From the NCBI GenBank assembly GCA_001939145.1, contig LSRX01000806.1, forward strand, positions 35,345 to 99,344: 64,000 nucleotides of DNA, given 5' to 3'. How positions within the stretch are numbered: position 1 is the first letter of the stretch; every line of letters starts with the position of its first letter. Source of the DNA: Symbiodinium microadriaticum (Eukaryota; Sar; Dinophyceae; Suessiales; Symbiodiniaceae). The translations under genes and the position numbers were made by a program. The notes below the pieces were generated by a model. That model saw nothing but the letters and a program-made list of their open reading frames with translations, did not search any database and was not told the origin of the DNA. Shown here one piece after another: positions 12,501 to 30,510 of this stretch.

Positions 12501-15097
12501 TTTCCTGACAGCTTAAATCCGGCACAAGCTGCACGAAGTGAGTCAGAATTTTCAGGTCCATGGTCGCCCCAAGGTTGTCCGAGTTGGAGACGAACATGTA
12601 CCTGTAGCCTCAGGAGGCCGCAGGTGATCCTACGACAGTCGTGTGGTTGTCCGGTTTTTAGGGGCTTGGCCCTTCTTCAAAAGCTTCTCCAGCGTGCCAC
12701 TCCTCCCCATCTCAGCCCATCTCTCGCACAGCAAACAGTTGCATGAAGTCTTGCAAGAGGTGCTCTGCCCTGCGGCCGATGAAATTCTGCTGACAGGCAG
12801 CTAGTTCCCGCATGTGATCCTAAATCTTTCAATGCCCTATGCATAGGTCTGCTGCAAGGTCTGCTCAGGTGTCCCGAGCAGCGCTGGGTACAAATCGCCA
12901 TGGCCCGGCGGGCCTCAGCGGCAAACCGCATATCGAGCCTTCTCAATTTCCTCCAGGGCTAGAATTTAGTTTGCGACCCGCGAAATGCTTAAAGCCAGAG
13001 ATTCTGAGACTCGCGACTAGTGGCTAGGGTTTAGAGGCAGTGTCCCATGTTCCCAAGAAAGCACATCCGCGAAATGCCGTTGAAGCCTGGCCCAAAACCC
13101 GTGCGCAGTCAGCGGTCGAGGCACACCACTCCATCGATGCATCTGCGCTCCAATCGGCCGGCGAGAAGTCGCTTTCTGTGACCTTGGGCGCCTTGTTCTG
13201 CACGAACCTTGACAGCTTATAAGCTGCAGGTGCCATCATGCCTGTGAGCAGCAACTGTCGTAAAGGACTGCTTTTTAAACAGATGCTGAGATATGCTGAG
13301 CCCAAGCAGCTCAAGATCTGAGCCAGTTCCAAGCTCGGTGTACTTGGAAAGGGCCTCCAGCGTGTCCTTCAAGCATGGTGCGCCTGTCTTCTCGACGGTT
13401 ATAGCACGAGCACGAAATCCGGAAACGCCTTCGAAGTCGAGAACGAGTTCATAAGCATGAACTTCAGGTCCTTGATTCGCATGGCAGACAGCGTGACCGT
13501 CACATCGAAATGTGGACAGTTTCATAGGGCATGGCAGCTGGCTAAGAAGGGGCAATCAGACAATCAATTCGTGCTGCGCAAGGAACGGTCTTGAAGGTCT
13601 TTTTGGTCGCTGCCACCTGCTTTGCAATCCTTGCTCATCGCGAGATGCGTGCAAGATGCCAAACTCCCATCAATTAAGGAAATCGAGTGGCAGGTCAAGG
13701 AAGCTGTTACCCTCGGTGACCGTGAGAAGGGATTTGGCCTTCTCCAAGCCCATGCCTGACAGTGTTGCGATACATTGCTCTTCTGTTCTTCAGGTCCTTT
13801 GCAAAGGATCCGAGATCGAAGAAATCTGAGGAAAATCCAACTCTCCCGCACCTGTGCCCAACCCTCCGTTCAGCTTCAAGATGAGGGTCTTCCGCAGGAG
13901 CCTGGGATCCTGATGAGAGGATATGCAAGCAGCGTGCCGAATGCATGCTTGATGTTCTCTACTGGATGAGCAATCCCCTCCCTTAACATAACCCCCTGAT
14001 GAGAATTTGCGGCTTCGTGGTTGTTAATTGATAGGAAACCCATTGAAAACAGGGTTTTCATGGCAAGTGCAAAAGTTGGGAGGAGACGCGGTTTTGGTGG
14101 CCACTACAAGGGGGGAGTAATACTGGCATTGACCAATCCAGCAGTACAGTACAGCTGGACTTTCACTGGAAAGTACCGCAGGGACAGGGTACTTCTTGCC
14201 ACGGCTGGCTTGGACCCAACCTGCCACCTGCGTCCTTGGGCACCGAATGTTGAGATTTCCCCGGCACAAATCCTGCCAGGCAGTAGCTAGGGGCAAAGGA
14301 TGAATGTTACACCAGAAAGCCATGACGTGAAGACACGCGATAACAAAGACGACCAACTTCTCGAAGCCATAAAGGCGCGGGCACAGCTAAAAAGCAATCA
14401 TGAACACAAGAGCGACGGCTCGATTTGGCACGTTCCTCTGGCGGTTAAACACCCACAACCGATCAGGCAGGAGATTGCCTTATTGGTGCCGGCAGGATCC
14501 GGAAGGTAGAGTGCACTTGGCACAACATGGTTCGACACCAGCGTCACACACACACACACACAAACGAGCTAGTTGCCATCAAGTCTCTGGCTTTTCCTTC
14601 AGTTTCTCGTACCTCTACGCCAAGCTATGATTTGCAACTTGCGGATGCCAAGAATGAGATGACACGCCGATACTACGGATCCAACGAGCCACTCAGGCAG
14701 CTTGTCGACTGGGTCCAGCTTGCTCTCTGGAATCATCACCTTTTAGCCAAGCTCGAGAAAGGCTCAAAATCAAGTAGCAACTCGCCCTCAATTTCAGGGA
14801 CCCGGCATCAGCACCGGAGACGAGAACGCCTCAGGGGACTTCCATGTTCATTCGGTTCCATTTGCCCAAGGTGGATAGCTTTAAGCACCGGGGCCATAGT
14901 TGTATTTGAAGGCCGCAATGGCAGATTCGTTGAGGTCTTCCTTCAGAATCTGCTGCCCCGATCTCGGCTCTTCGCTCACCTACACTGATCTGCGAAAGAA
15001 TTGCCTTCTTCATCTTCTCCTCGTACTTAGGCCACATGTCAACCATTTTGGACGGCCCCACCTCCAATTTCGACTTCTCGCACGAAGCCCCAAGCAT
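9543..15097 (-). CDS. UTP-glucose-1-phosphate uridylyltransferase (UDP-glucose pyrophosphorylase)
   Basis: Makes UDP-glucose and pyrophosphate from UTP and glucose-1-phosphate, normally in the cytosol. Exons, 5' to 3': 15097-14984, 14940-14895, 14829-14786, 14739-14693, 14612-14588, 13909-13852, 13755-13692, 13629-13587, 13470-13429, 13366-13302, 13207-13125, 12913-12874, 12702-12671, 12608-12530, 12455-12407, 12331-12299, 11687-11640, 11581-11547, 11466-11374, 11287-11196, 10996-10941, 10798-10754, 10187-10110, 9920-9848, 9779-9706, 9632-9543. They sum to 1,548 nt (515 residues plus stop), normal for the family. Landmarks: nucleotide-binding loop KLNGGLGTGMGLEKAKSLL, MNSFSTS, FVQNK, WCPPGHGD, FVSNSDNLGAT, DKKGGHL, FNTNNLWVDLAALK, VLQLETAMGAAI, PRSRFAPVKTTNDLLALRSD and a C-terminal beta-helix (SLIGCKKLVIEG, GTVTVKN). 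Donors are 8 GT, 12 GC and 5 GA; all acceptors are AG|G. The last exon has a Cys-rich tail that might be extended by further splicing. It may be fused to TPI (see findings). Confidence 0.95.
11690..12215. repeat. Dispersed repeat inside a UGPase intron
   Basis: The 611-nt intron between exons 12331-12299 and 11687-11640 is the longest in UGPase. At its left side, about 11693-11768, lies a GTCAGCA-containing block; at about 12168-12210 lies a block containing TCGATTTGCCGACTC. Both blocks recur in the same order at about 23241-23310 and 23428-23470. The two ends carry short inverted similarity (GTCAGCA against TGCTGAY), so this may be a non-autonomous transposon lodged in the intron. Confidence 0.5.
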
Positions 15098-15098
15098 G

Positions 15099-20394
<5,296 letters not shown>

Positions 20395-20886
20395 CTTTGC
20401 TTGCAGCAGGTCTTCAAGCGACCCAGCAGAAACCAGCCCTTCAGGATGTTCGTAGCTGAGTTTCGCACTGAGTTTCGCACACTGAGCAGTAGACGCTACC
20501 ATGAAATGAGAGATGCTGGGTCCCACTGTGACAAACGAACAAAGTGTGAACATGCTGGAGCTGTTAGCGATAGATTCTGTTTGCATGAGCTCCAGCAGCA
20601 GAGCCGTCGCAATCTCCCTTACATCTGACCGGCCGTTGGTCACTCTGATACGTGGGCGCCAAGGTCTCTAATGTGAAAAACGAAGACAACTGGCTGCACA
20701 AGCTGTCAACACACAGCCCAGCTCGAAGCACAAAATCAGGATCGGACTGCTGGACAGCTGTGCACACACAACTATATAGAAGACATTCGCGCGAGGTAGG
20801 GAGAGTCGCAGTCACGTTAAATAACTGCGCAACGCCTCGTCGTTCCTTCTGGAGCTCTCCTACTTCGGAGTATTCCTAATCCTCCG
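20395..20886. other. Upstream of the first TPI exon found
   Basis: This stretch should contain, or lead to, the TPI start-codon exon. A minus-strand frame is open through it (20242-20643), but it is out of frame with the TPI exon and has no landmark residues. No start exon could be assigned. Confidence 0.35.
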
Positions 20887-20906
20887 CCGTACTACTACTT
20901 ACTACT

Positions 20907-20938
<32 letters not shown>

Positions 20939-20959
20939 TACTACTACGACTAGTACTAG

Positions 20960-21014
<55 letters not shown>

Positions 21015-21280
21015 NNNNNNNNNNNNNNNNNNNNNNNNNNNNNNNNNNNNNNNNNNNNNNNNNNNNNNNNNNNNNNNNNNNNNNNNNNNNNNNNNNNNNN
21101 NNNNNNNNNNNNNNNNNNNNNNNNNNNNNNNNNNNNNNNNNNNNNNNNNNNNNNNNNNNNNNNNNNNNNNNNNNNNNNNNNNNNNNNNNNNNNNNNNNNN
21201 NNNCCACCACCACCACCACCACCACCACGACCACTACCACTACCACTACCACTACCACTACCACTACCACTACCACTACG

Positions 21281-21343
<63 letters not shown>

Positions 21344-21420
21344 ACTGCTACTGCTACTGCTACTACTACTACTACTACTCCTACTACTACTACTACTACT
21401 ACTACTACTGCTACTACGCT
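20887..21420. repeat. Trinucleotide microsatellite tract with assembly gap
   Basis: Runs of TAC, GAC, ACC/ACT and TGC/TAC triplets over more than 500 bp, interrupted by a run of N at 21015-21203. The unit changes stepwise (GAC to TAC on the left; CCA to TACCAC to TGC to TAC on the right), as expected of point-mutated repeat seeds that each expanded. The true length is unknown because of the gap. Confidence 0.95.
21015..21203. other. Assembly gap (189 N)
   Basis: Run of undetermined bases inside the trinucleotide tract. Its size may be arbitrary. Confidence 0.99.
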
Positions 21421-23313
21421 ACCGGAACAGAGAGGAGCCTACCAGACCAATCACCCAAGCATGGAAGCCATCAGCCATGACCAAACTCAGCGACGCAACA
21501 AAGCAGGTGCACTCTTGTGGGTCATCCCACACCATGTCGAAACAAGACACACCCGAATCAAAGCAAAGACAAGGACAACAATCAAGTCAATATGGGACCA
21601 CCAACAGCCCTACATAAAATGACACATGCCTGGTTATCCTGACCTTGGTGGGATGTTTGACATTGAAAAGGCGGAGAAGGCTCTAGCGAATACTGGCATG
21701 TGAGAAAATAGTGTATTTAGCTAGGCGAAGCGCGAAATTGCTGGGAGTGACGAGGAGTTCTGTGTGTGTGTGTGTGTGTCTACAGCCCAGGACCTCCCCT
21801 GTTCCGCTTTTGCCCAGCCTCCCCCGGCCCACTTGAGCATAGATGCTCAGATCCCCTATTCAGTCCAGGGGTCGTTCTTAACCCCTCCTCTTCCCCCCCT
21901 CCGCCCCCTGGTGTGATAAAAACCGTCTTACTTCTCTACCCAGCTGGCCAGGCTGCGTGACATCGAGGGCTGCAAGGATCGCTGCGAAATCGGCAACTCT
22001 CTAACTCTCTGCTGTAAGGCAAAAAAGGCTGGCGGAGGAGGTCACACAAATACTTCGACACACTTGCCGAATTCCAAAGCAGCGTTCTATTGCCAGAGCT
22101 GGCAGCCAAACTTTGGCCACCCGAGTAGTATCTTCGAGCACACCAGGTGAATCCACGAAATTGGGCTCTGGGCATGTTCCGGCTGCTGGATCAAACACCA
22201 CCTGCGCAAGATTCCGACGGACACCTTCTACTCGGCGTGATCTGAAAATACAATCGGAGGAATGCACGGCTCATTCAAGGACAGTCGAAACATTCCTCCC
22301 ACATGTTGTGCTCTGCCTGGCGTTGTCGTGGCCTGCAGGGGCAGTGCACGAGGCAGGAAGTCAGCTCTTTCCTATTTGCCTGGCCTGAAGGCGTGGGTGC
22401 CTCCACTAAACCCAACCCTGCTCAGCTGATTAATGGTATACCATACTACAATAGATTACCAAATCAAGCATATCTTGAATTTTCATTCTGATTTAACTAT
22501 CTTTATATTTAAATGCATGTGCATCAGAATCCTCTGCCATGAGCCCCAACATTTGTCTGCCTTGGCCTGCAGCGCACGGCGCTTCTTCAGCACTCTGCAG
22601 CTGCGAACCAGCCTGGAGACAAATTTCTGTGAGCATGGTGTCAACATGCTGGTTTGTTGATACATTGATGGACTCTTCAGGTCTTATTTCACAGTCTGTT
22701 CCGCGTGTAAACAGCCATTGAAAGGATGCTGCGTCTGCTGGCCCTATAGTTCATAGATGGTAATCTAGGTTTGCGCCGACTAATCGGAGAGGACTCTGGC
22801 ATTGACATCACTCAAGCGACACCATTAGTACAATTAATATAATTCAATAATTCAAGTCCAGTCCGGGCTCCTCACTCCTCAGCCAAAGCTTCAGATTGCA
22901 CGCCCTGGCTGGTGCCACAGAACAAGTACGAGCGAGCCATGTCTGCAGCCTTGCGACACCCAAACTTCTAGCCAACTCTGTCATGCGGTCTGCTCAGTTC
23001 AGTAATGCAGGAGCGACTATCAGGACAGAGCTGTCCACAAGCTTTGGCGGACCTCAGGTCAGGGTGTTCCGCCGTGTCTACAACTTGCTCCGAGTCACGT
23101 AAGGCTGCCCTGAGCCGCTCGCTGCCCTCCGTCGACGTTTCATCCCGTGCCTCCCAGACAAGAGCGAAGCACTCACACTGATTCAGACACGGTTCGCCGT
23201 GGGAGTCGGGAGGGGTTGCTCTAAATCAACACGTTCGTCGGGCAGGGCCGGTGTCAGCAAAGAAAGTCAAAAACATCGGGGGGAGAGTCGGCAAACAGGA
23301 GAGGCGGAAGTCA

Positions 23314-23372
23314 CAAAACCCTAAACCCTAAACCCCTAAACCCTAAACCCAAAACCCAAAACCCTAAACCCT
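23314..23372. repeat. Interstitial telomere-like repeat (CCCTAAA)n
   Basis: About eight CCCTAAA units, some degenerate (CCCCTAAA, CCCAAAA). TTTAGGG on the complement is the telomere unit reported for dinoflagellates and plants. It sits between two blocks of a dispersed repeat (about 23241-23310 and 23428-23470) that also occurs around 11.7-12.2 kb, where the telomere-like unit is absent. Confidence 0.85.
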
Positions 23373-26300
23373 TTGGGGGGTCTGGATTTTGACATGCGGC
23401 CCTACAGATGTTGACTCGCAGCTGGCTGCTTGCTGACTCGATTTGCCGACTTCGGCCGGCGTTTGCTGAATCACGCTTCTCTGCACGTTCGTCTGTAATT
23501 TCTGAGTGAACATATGACCCAGCACAAATTGCAACTTCGAAAGACCTCGATGCTTGCCAAGATGAGGGCCGCGCTAACAGATGGATCAAGTGAAAATATG
23601 GTGGCCATAGGCGATCCTGATCAGCGGCTTTCTCAGAAAAAGGGACGCACGCCGCACTACCTGAAGCAATGCTTCTGGCGGTTACCGAAGCGCTTTCGGC
23701 AGTGTCGGTTGAACAGGTTCGCCCTCATGTTCCGACCCTGGCAGCGGCCTGCAAGCTCCATTCTCCAGTGCTCTGCAGGTCCCTCCGGGATTCTATTCTC
23801 CTGAGCAGCATCACGAAGGCCACCGAAAGCACAAGAAGAGCCAGATTCGTGTGTTGTGAGGCCTGACGCAACGTTACTAGCGACACCAAGCCAAGAGAGG
23901 CTCCAACTCATGTTTCACAAGACCGAGCTGAGGGAGGACGAAAGGAAGACAAATAACCCTCCTTTATGGCTCATAAAACTGTCCAGAAGTGCAATGACTG
24001 TTGTCCTCCGTAGCTCGCTGAACGGCCGATCGTCGCGCCAGGCCTCCCAAGGCAGCCTCTGCACCTGCCATGGTAAGATAAAACCTGAAAGGCGTGATAA
24101 CTGCTGCTGGAAGTAGCCACCATCTTCGACAGAGGCAACAATCATATTAGCAAGCAAAAGACTGGAGGCAAAAAGTAGCTACGACTATTCTGATCCTGAG
24201 CCCAGGCATAGTTAGAGAAGCATGGTGTCATGGCATAACAATTACACGCATCTATCTTCGCGAGTGACTTCTTGGTGATTCCTGCAACCCTCCATACTAC
24301 CGACAACGCTTGTTGTCGGGTGTGCTGCATGGATGTAGACGAAAGAGCGTGCGTTTACTACAGATTGCCTTGACTGGAAAGCACGATAATCCCACCAAGC
24401 TCCTGAGAAGACTTGCTTCCCGGAATCGTCTACCTGGTCTACCGGCGCTCGTTTTCTACAGTGACAACCACTGCAAAGTGTTTTGGCTTATGGAGCATAC
24501 GGGCCAAGTCTGGCTTACTGTTATCCCGCCAAGCCTGGACAATGTCCGGTGGGTCGAGTGCGAAGTCTGGACACGGCGTCAGGGAAGCGAAATCCAAACC
24601 TGACTGCAGGAAGATTGAAGCCAATGTCAGAGTGAATGCAGATTTTACTTCCAGGCCTTTCTCCTCTGAAATCAGAAGCCGGTACGGAAGGAACCTGGGC
24701 AGTCATCATGCGAACGGTTGCTAAACTCTCTGCGAGTGGAGTTCCAAGTTCAAGATCTTCCACACACGGAGCTTGAGAAATCCAAGGTCTTCTCCCTTCA
24801 AGGTCGCTGGAGACAAGCAGGCACACCTGTCGTCGCGTCCCACTCACTGGCTGAAGCACACAGCATCTTAGGGAGAGAGGCTTGCCAAGGGCATCCTTGT
24901 TCGGCGGCTCCCCAGGACGTCCACACGTGGCCCTAGACGCACCAAGTGGCCTCGAAGCTCCGCTACGTCCATGATCCATCAATGTGGTAGCATACTCTCT
25001 GCTTGCCGGCTTCCAAGCCGTCCACTTTGCGGCCTGAAAGACAGCCTCTGGTACGGCCTTTCGAAAGCATTGGATGCTCAGGGTGGGCGGAGGGGAGGGT
25101 GCACAGCAAGCCACCGCAAACATCTCCAATGATATGTAGCTGGGCACCATGGCTGGAAGGGGATACTGTGGTAGCGTAGCTCCCAGGAGTGCCTGGCAAG
25201 CATTCTGTCTGATCGGCATCCGTTCGCGTGCTTGGCATGTGTTCTGAGCAAGGCCTTGCCCTTCATATCTGATTCTGCTCGCGGTAGCGGAGAGAACTGT
25301 GGTGCCACCAGCGCCTGGCTTGTACACATTTGCAGGGCGTCGCTTGTATACATTTGCAGGCCGTCTCTGCAGGCAGCAAGCTGATGCTCTCTGTCTGCGA
25401 GTTGCAGCATAAGCTTTTTGCATGTCCCTCTTTGGCAGGTGCACGCAGTTTCCTGAGATTGCAGCACCCGCTGGACCAACTGCAACGCCCCGGAGAGCAT
25501 CACAGAAATCGGGAGGCGTTGTGGTGGTGGCGCCGTCTGCCCGGCCTCGCATCTCGAACCATCAGTGACACACGAACTTTCCCAGTTCGGGACATGTACC
25601 AAAGTAAAATACAAAGAGGCTTTTTGGCTGGACCTGGCTAGCAAAGGGTGGGCACGACCTTCTAATTTTGTGTCGGGTATTGGTGGGGCATCGCGGAGAT
25701 CGTGGAATTTCCGTGCACTTGGGGTGAAGGCCTTACAAACAGGTATTGAGCACTAGATCTTCGACTGCATCTCGAAACATATGCTCGGATGCTGTGCATT
25801 ATCAGCTGAATGTTGGCGAAATCGTTTCCTGCTTCTCATCTGAACCCGTGCAATCACAGCAGCCAGTCCGTGAACTGTTGAGCAAACGTGGTTCAAGTTA
25901 CAGTGCACCCCTCTACCCAAGAAACCTTATCAGCAGCAGAGAAAGCCAAAAATGGCAAGTATGGTACGATATGCCTCGCAGGTGCAGCAGCAGCAGCCAT
26001 CAGCGTGACGGTGGGCATGCACTGCTCCCGCAGAGCCTGCCCGGATTCTGGGAATGGCTTGTCTGTTGTAATGGTTCGGTTTGTGCAGCCATTCGGTTTG
26101 CCTTGCACGAAATTGAGAAAGCTAGGCCAGCTAGGCAATCACGAAAAGTTTCTGTTCAATTATCGGGCTCGTGGACGTCCCACAGGCTTCAGGAAATTGC
26201 TTTCCTCAAGGTCTTGACGCCGCCCGCCGTCCAACCGAAACAAATATGATGGAACAAACCCAATTGCAGCTTCAGCCAAGTTCAGACGTATATTAGCGCC

Positions 26301-26511
26301 GGACATGAGACTAGTGCGACAATGAGCTGCGCTCCGTCGCAAGTCACTGCCGCCAATTTCATCCACGAACGCATGCTCAAACTAAACAAAGACCGCTTCG
26401 CAGAGAGGCCTGTAGAGCTACGGCACCTCGTTTGCAGGTAGGCTGGGCGTGATCCATCTGCACCTTGGTCCAGCTCAGGTTGTATGTTAGTTTAACCATG
26501 CCCGAAAGGAT

Positions 26512-26700
26512 TTCTATGTACACATATGAATGTAATGTGTGTGTACATAATATATGTATGTCTTTGTATATATAGTATATGTAATATACATATACATATA
26601 TACACATACGTATACACACATATATATATATATATATTTATATTTATATTCATGTGTGTCCGTGTGTGTGTGTGTGTGTGTGTGTACATACACACATACG
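26512..26700. repeat. TA/TG microsatellite cluster
   Basis: Alternating ATGTA, (TA)n and a (TG)n run of about ten units near 26655-26685. No gene. Confidence 0.9.
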
Positions 26701-27723
26701 CAAGTGCTGATCACTCGCCATCGTTTGAAGGCTCACTGAACAAATCACAAGCGATTGCACCTTCTATCATCTTCTATCGAGCAGGCTCTGTATGCGCACA
26801 CGGCTCCCACAAAACTCTCAATAAGTTATCCGATCGCTCGCCACCCGATCACTGGGCCGGAAAAGTGGGCCAAAGGCCGAACGGCACTAACCCCTGCGAT
26901 AAATGTGCAGATCCTTCCCCGGAGAACCCAGCAAATTACCCTGAAACTTCGGAAGGAGCGGATCGAAGCGAACAGCCTGCATACTTCGGAAACGTAGCTC
27001 CGCAGCAAGCAGCCTTTAAAATGCACAACAGGTATCGCACATGCTCGCTGATGTCCCTTGGCTCGTCATCGAGACATTTCAAGGCTACGGCTACATGAGG
27101 CCCAGCAGAGCCGAAGCCAAATGCGCCGGCTCTTGGCGGCATTGGATTTTGGTGGCGACTGTCCGGCTACAAGTATCTAGAGGCACGAAAACCTTCGGTG
27201 CTGGGCACACTTTGCTGGGGAATGCTGCTGATTGCAGCCAGAGCTGAGCATTCGACCGACATGTCCTCAGATGCCTCTCAGAAGGATCTTGTCGGCTGCG
27301 AGTGCAAAGTTGAAGATTTCTGGTAATCGAGCCTGATCGAGGTCTGACTTGCAAAGCGGCACCTCTTGGAAGTTGGCCTGCTCAACGGGACAGCCTGCGA
27401 CTGCTGACCCAACTATTGCATTGCGAATCCGACCTCTGCGGCTGCCGTCGCTCGTTGGCAATTTCCTTCCTCATGCGCAACTTGGACCTGCATATGGGGC
27501 TTGCTAGCTCATGCAATCTTCAGGCCGTGCTCAACTTGGCAATTGCGGGATCTAGACTCTGCGCATTTGTCGAGCACTGTTAGGCGCATGCCCATGTTAA
27601 CGATCGCCGCACTCCGAGCTCTGACGCCGAATCTGGACGACCGGCCCGCTGAGGACTGACCGCCGCCGAAAGCCCCTAGAGGCCCTAGAGTCTATAGGGT
27701 GGCGAGGAATGGGTTAAAAGTCT

Positions 27724-28566
27724 AGACATCGAGCCAGAGTGCTGAAGGCAGCTACGGCGTTCGCGGTTGTTACTGCGCACACAAGTGTGCTATCAGGTCC
27801 TGCAGCCGGCGCCGGGCGCACATCTCAGCACCGCCCGGCGCACCCAGCCCCACCACGCGCCCAGCAAACCAGGAGGTAGAGCAGCTCGCAGCGTGCCCTC
27901 CAAAGATGATGGCGACTGAGCGGCCGTCTGGCAGCACCTGGCGTGTCTCCACACCGGCCGCCGAAAGCAGAACATTTCCAACGACGCCGTGCTAAGGCTG
28001 AGGAAGTAGATCTTGACGAACTTGCACGCTACGATGAACTCGTACACCAAAGCCTTGCCCACCACAAGCAGCTTGCAAAAGCACTGGAGTCTGGGCGAAC
28101 AAAGCTTGAAGACAAGACTTCTTGTCTGTTGCACACTTTGGGTTTGGAATCTGAAAGCAGGCCGTATTTTGCAATCATTTGCACCCTCAGCGCCACGAAG
28201 GTCTCTTCCGCATTGGGCGGCCGTCCCAAGACCGATCGGGCTGGGGTGGCCATACCGGACGGCGACATGGACATAGCCACGGCGCCGGGTCTGCCGGCCC
28301 TGGACGCCAGGGGCGCCGAGGAGGGCTCGCTGCTCCTCCTCGATGTCGTCGGGCTCCTCCGGCATGTCCCCAAGGCTGCCGGCGCCACCATCCCCCGATG
28401 ATACAGGCGCCGCCTGCCACAAGTTGGCTGCCGAGGCTGCGTCCTGGAGATCAGCGTCCAGGCACAAGCGGATGCCAGGAGACAAGCTTAGACGTCGAAG
28501 ACGCGTCGAGCCAGAGCTCTGAAGGCAGCTACGCCGTTCGCGATGGTTGCTGCGCACACAACTGTG
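27724..28566. repeat. Unit bounded by ~68-bp direct repeats
   Basis: The segment GAGCCAGAGNNCTGAAGGCA and what follows (about 27730-27791) recurs at about 28507-28566 with few changes, in the same orientation. The 770-bp interior is GC-rich, has open frames on both strands, and near its left end carries a perfect 10-bp inverted repeat (27809-27818 against 27832-27841, 13-nt loop). This could be a small terminal-repeat element or a local tandem duplication that has lost one interior. Confidence 0.55.
27997..28401 (+). CDS. Candidate exon with coiled-coil-like helix
   Basis: After an AG|G acceptor at 27995-27996 the plus strand is open to 28401. The first 55 residues are strongly helical and charged, with segments such as DELARYDELVHQSLAHHKQL, then residues leading to HTLGLESESR. 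The complementary strand is also open over most of the stretch and reads plausibly, so the strand is not settled. It lies within the unit bounded by direct repeats. Unknown function. Confidence 0.3.
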   Translation, partial: AEEVDLDELARYDELVHQSLAHHKQLAKALESGRTKLEDKTSCLLHTLGLESESRPYFAIICTLSATKVSSALGGRPKTDRAGVAIPDGDMDIATAPGLPALDARGAEEGSLLLLDVVGLLRHVPKAAGATIPR

Positions 28567-30189
28567 CTACACAACAAGAGCCGCTCTAAAGCACAATTGG
28601 GACGATACCACCGTCAGGAGACACCACTCTGAAGAAGCTGACGCCGAACCAGTGGTCTGTCACGAAGTCATACGAAGTCTTGTGGCCGTCAAGAGAATGT
28701 ATACTCTTCACTGCGGGACGAACCAGATATCGACCGTACACTTGCGTGAACGAGAGCACTCTACCGTAGGACGACCCGGGTCAGGGGCGGGTTGCGATCG
28801 AGAGCTCGCGAATGTTTCAGATGTCCGGGAGCAACTTTCCGACACTGTCCCAACGTGTTAGCATCGAGTTGAAACTGATTCTCGACGTTGCCTTGTGAAA
28901 CGACTCCTTCAGCGTCGTGGCAGCAGACTCTGCGACAGATGCCTGCCAAAATCTGTCGTGACCACAAGCTGCTGACACAGGCCCACAGGGATGGCGCAAG
29001 CAAGGCACATGATGTCACAAAACCGACCCTGCACGCTCACCTTCGCGTGGAGATCATCCAACAGCCTTGGTGTCGTGTCTGCGGGTACAATTCCGCATAG
29101 CAAGTTCGGCTCGACCTGCAAGGCCCTGCTGTCTAAGAGGCAAACTCCAAGGACAAGAACACATTCTCGCTACATAGTGTATTTCTGCATGCCAGGGCAC
29201 TTGTCCAGCTTCATCTTTTCTTTCTCGTAGGTCTCGAAGAGTGGGTTCATGTGCGAGTTGACCCGCGAGTTCTCCCTGTGCCACTTCGTGCCCAGAAAGG
29301 TGAGGAGTCCTGCTTAAATCAATCGCACCCGAATCGAAGCAAAACCCCTCGAGGTACCCGCTTCCGTCCTTTCTCGCTCTCCTCCGCCTCGGCGGACATT
29401 GCCTTCTGGCTTTCCTTGTCGACCCAGCTGGGTTTAAGATTCCCAGAGGCGTGGGAGCGTGTCTGCACTGAAGGCAACGTGATCTCAATCGAGCAAGAAT
29501 CCGGATTGTGGAGCGTTCCCGGCAGGCACAAGCAGGCTTCATGGTTCTCTGTTTGTCCTTTCAGACCTGGCAGAGACGAATTCGCCGACACGTCGCGTCC
29601 CACTGGTGCTAGCCGCTGCTAGCCTGCACCCAATTTGTTCAACTTGTGCTACATCCATGTATCATGGATGTATGTGTTACATATACTTTACACATGCTAC
29701 ATGCAGGCAATGATAGGATTTGACCGAAGCTCCGAGCCCGGCCTTCAGCTCCAGCAAGCCTCAGACAGGAAACGAAAGTCGCCCTGTGCGAAAAGGCTTC
29801 TGCACTGCACTGCTCCGGCGCTGGGCTCCGAATTACTGCAAAGAGACTTGTCGAACAAGTCTTCGTTTGCTTCCTCGACACAAACGAATCGAGCTGGCTC
29901 TCGAGTGTGCAGCAGATCCGATCAAGGAGCTCTATGGAGCGTCTGAACTTTGGTCCCGCCGAGTCGCAGAAGGGTCTCCGTCGTTCACGGGGATGGGAGG
30001 TGGGCTCTCAATGCCGTCCTGGCATCTGCCAACCAACATGACCGTGAGAGCGGACACTCCTGGAGCAAAAACAAAAAGCAGGTCCTTAATCAACTCGGCA
30101 TGGATCTGCTCCCTTTGCTTCCTGCATCCGACCAGACTCATGCGCATGGGTGGCCTCATCAGCCTAAATGCCTGTAGCGACGCGATACA

Positions 30190-30510
30190 GCAGTAGTAGT
30201 TTACTCCGTATGTCGTGTCTTTTTGCATGGGTATGTAGTTGGCTAACTTGAGACAGACATAGAATAGAGATAGATAGATAGAGAGCTTGATTGGCAGGTA
30301 GATTGACAGATAGTGCTTTATAGTCTGGCATAGATAGATAGGCAGATAGACAGACAGATAGACAGACAGAGAGGACAAGACAAGAAAGAGAAAAACAAAG
30401 ATATCTAGCTAGATAGATCGCAGGCAGACACACAGATAGACACATAGATAGATAGGTAGATCGATAGATGCATGGATGGGATGTGAGGAGATGAGATGGG
30501 ATGGGACAGG
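30190..30510. repeat. GATA/CAGA tetranucleotide cluster
   Basis: Interspersed GATA, CAGA and GATG units, imperfect throughout. They give spurious Leu/Ser-rich minus-strand frames. Confidence 0.9.

Larger units (their letters stand above)
21421..27723. other. Mostly non-coding region with weak exon candidates
   Basis: I recognise no gene here. A (GT)n run lies at about 21761-21779. Minus-strand frames at 22001-22267 and 24521-25644 and a plus-strand frame at 25888-26217 read partly protein-like. In the 24.5-25.6 kb frame a 27-bp unit is duplicated in tandem near 25320-25365. None of these could be tied into a multi-exon structure. A telomere-like repeat and a TA/TG microsatellite are listed separately. 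Confidence 0.4.

Noticed and set aside
15062-15098. 37-nt intron ending at 15077 for the TPI-UGPase join
   Set aside because: It keeps the frame but its acceptor is AG|A. The 52-nt alternative ending at 15062 obeys the AG|G rule followed by all other introns.
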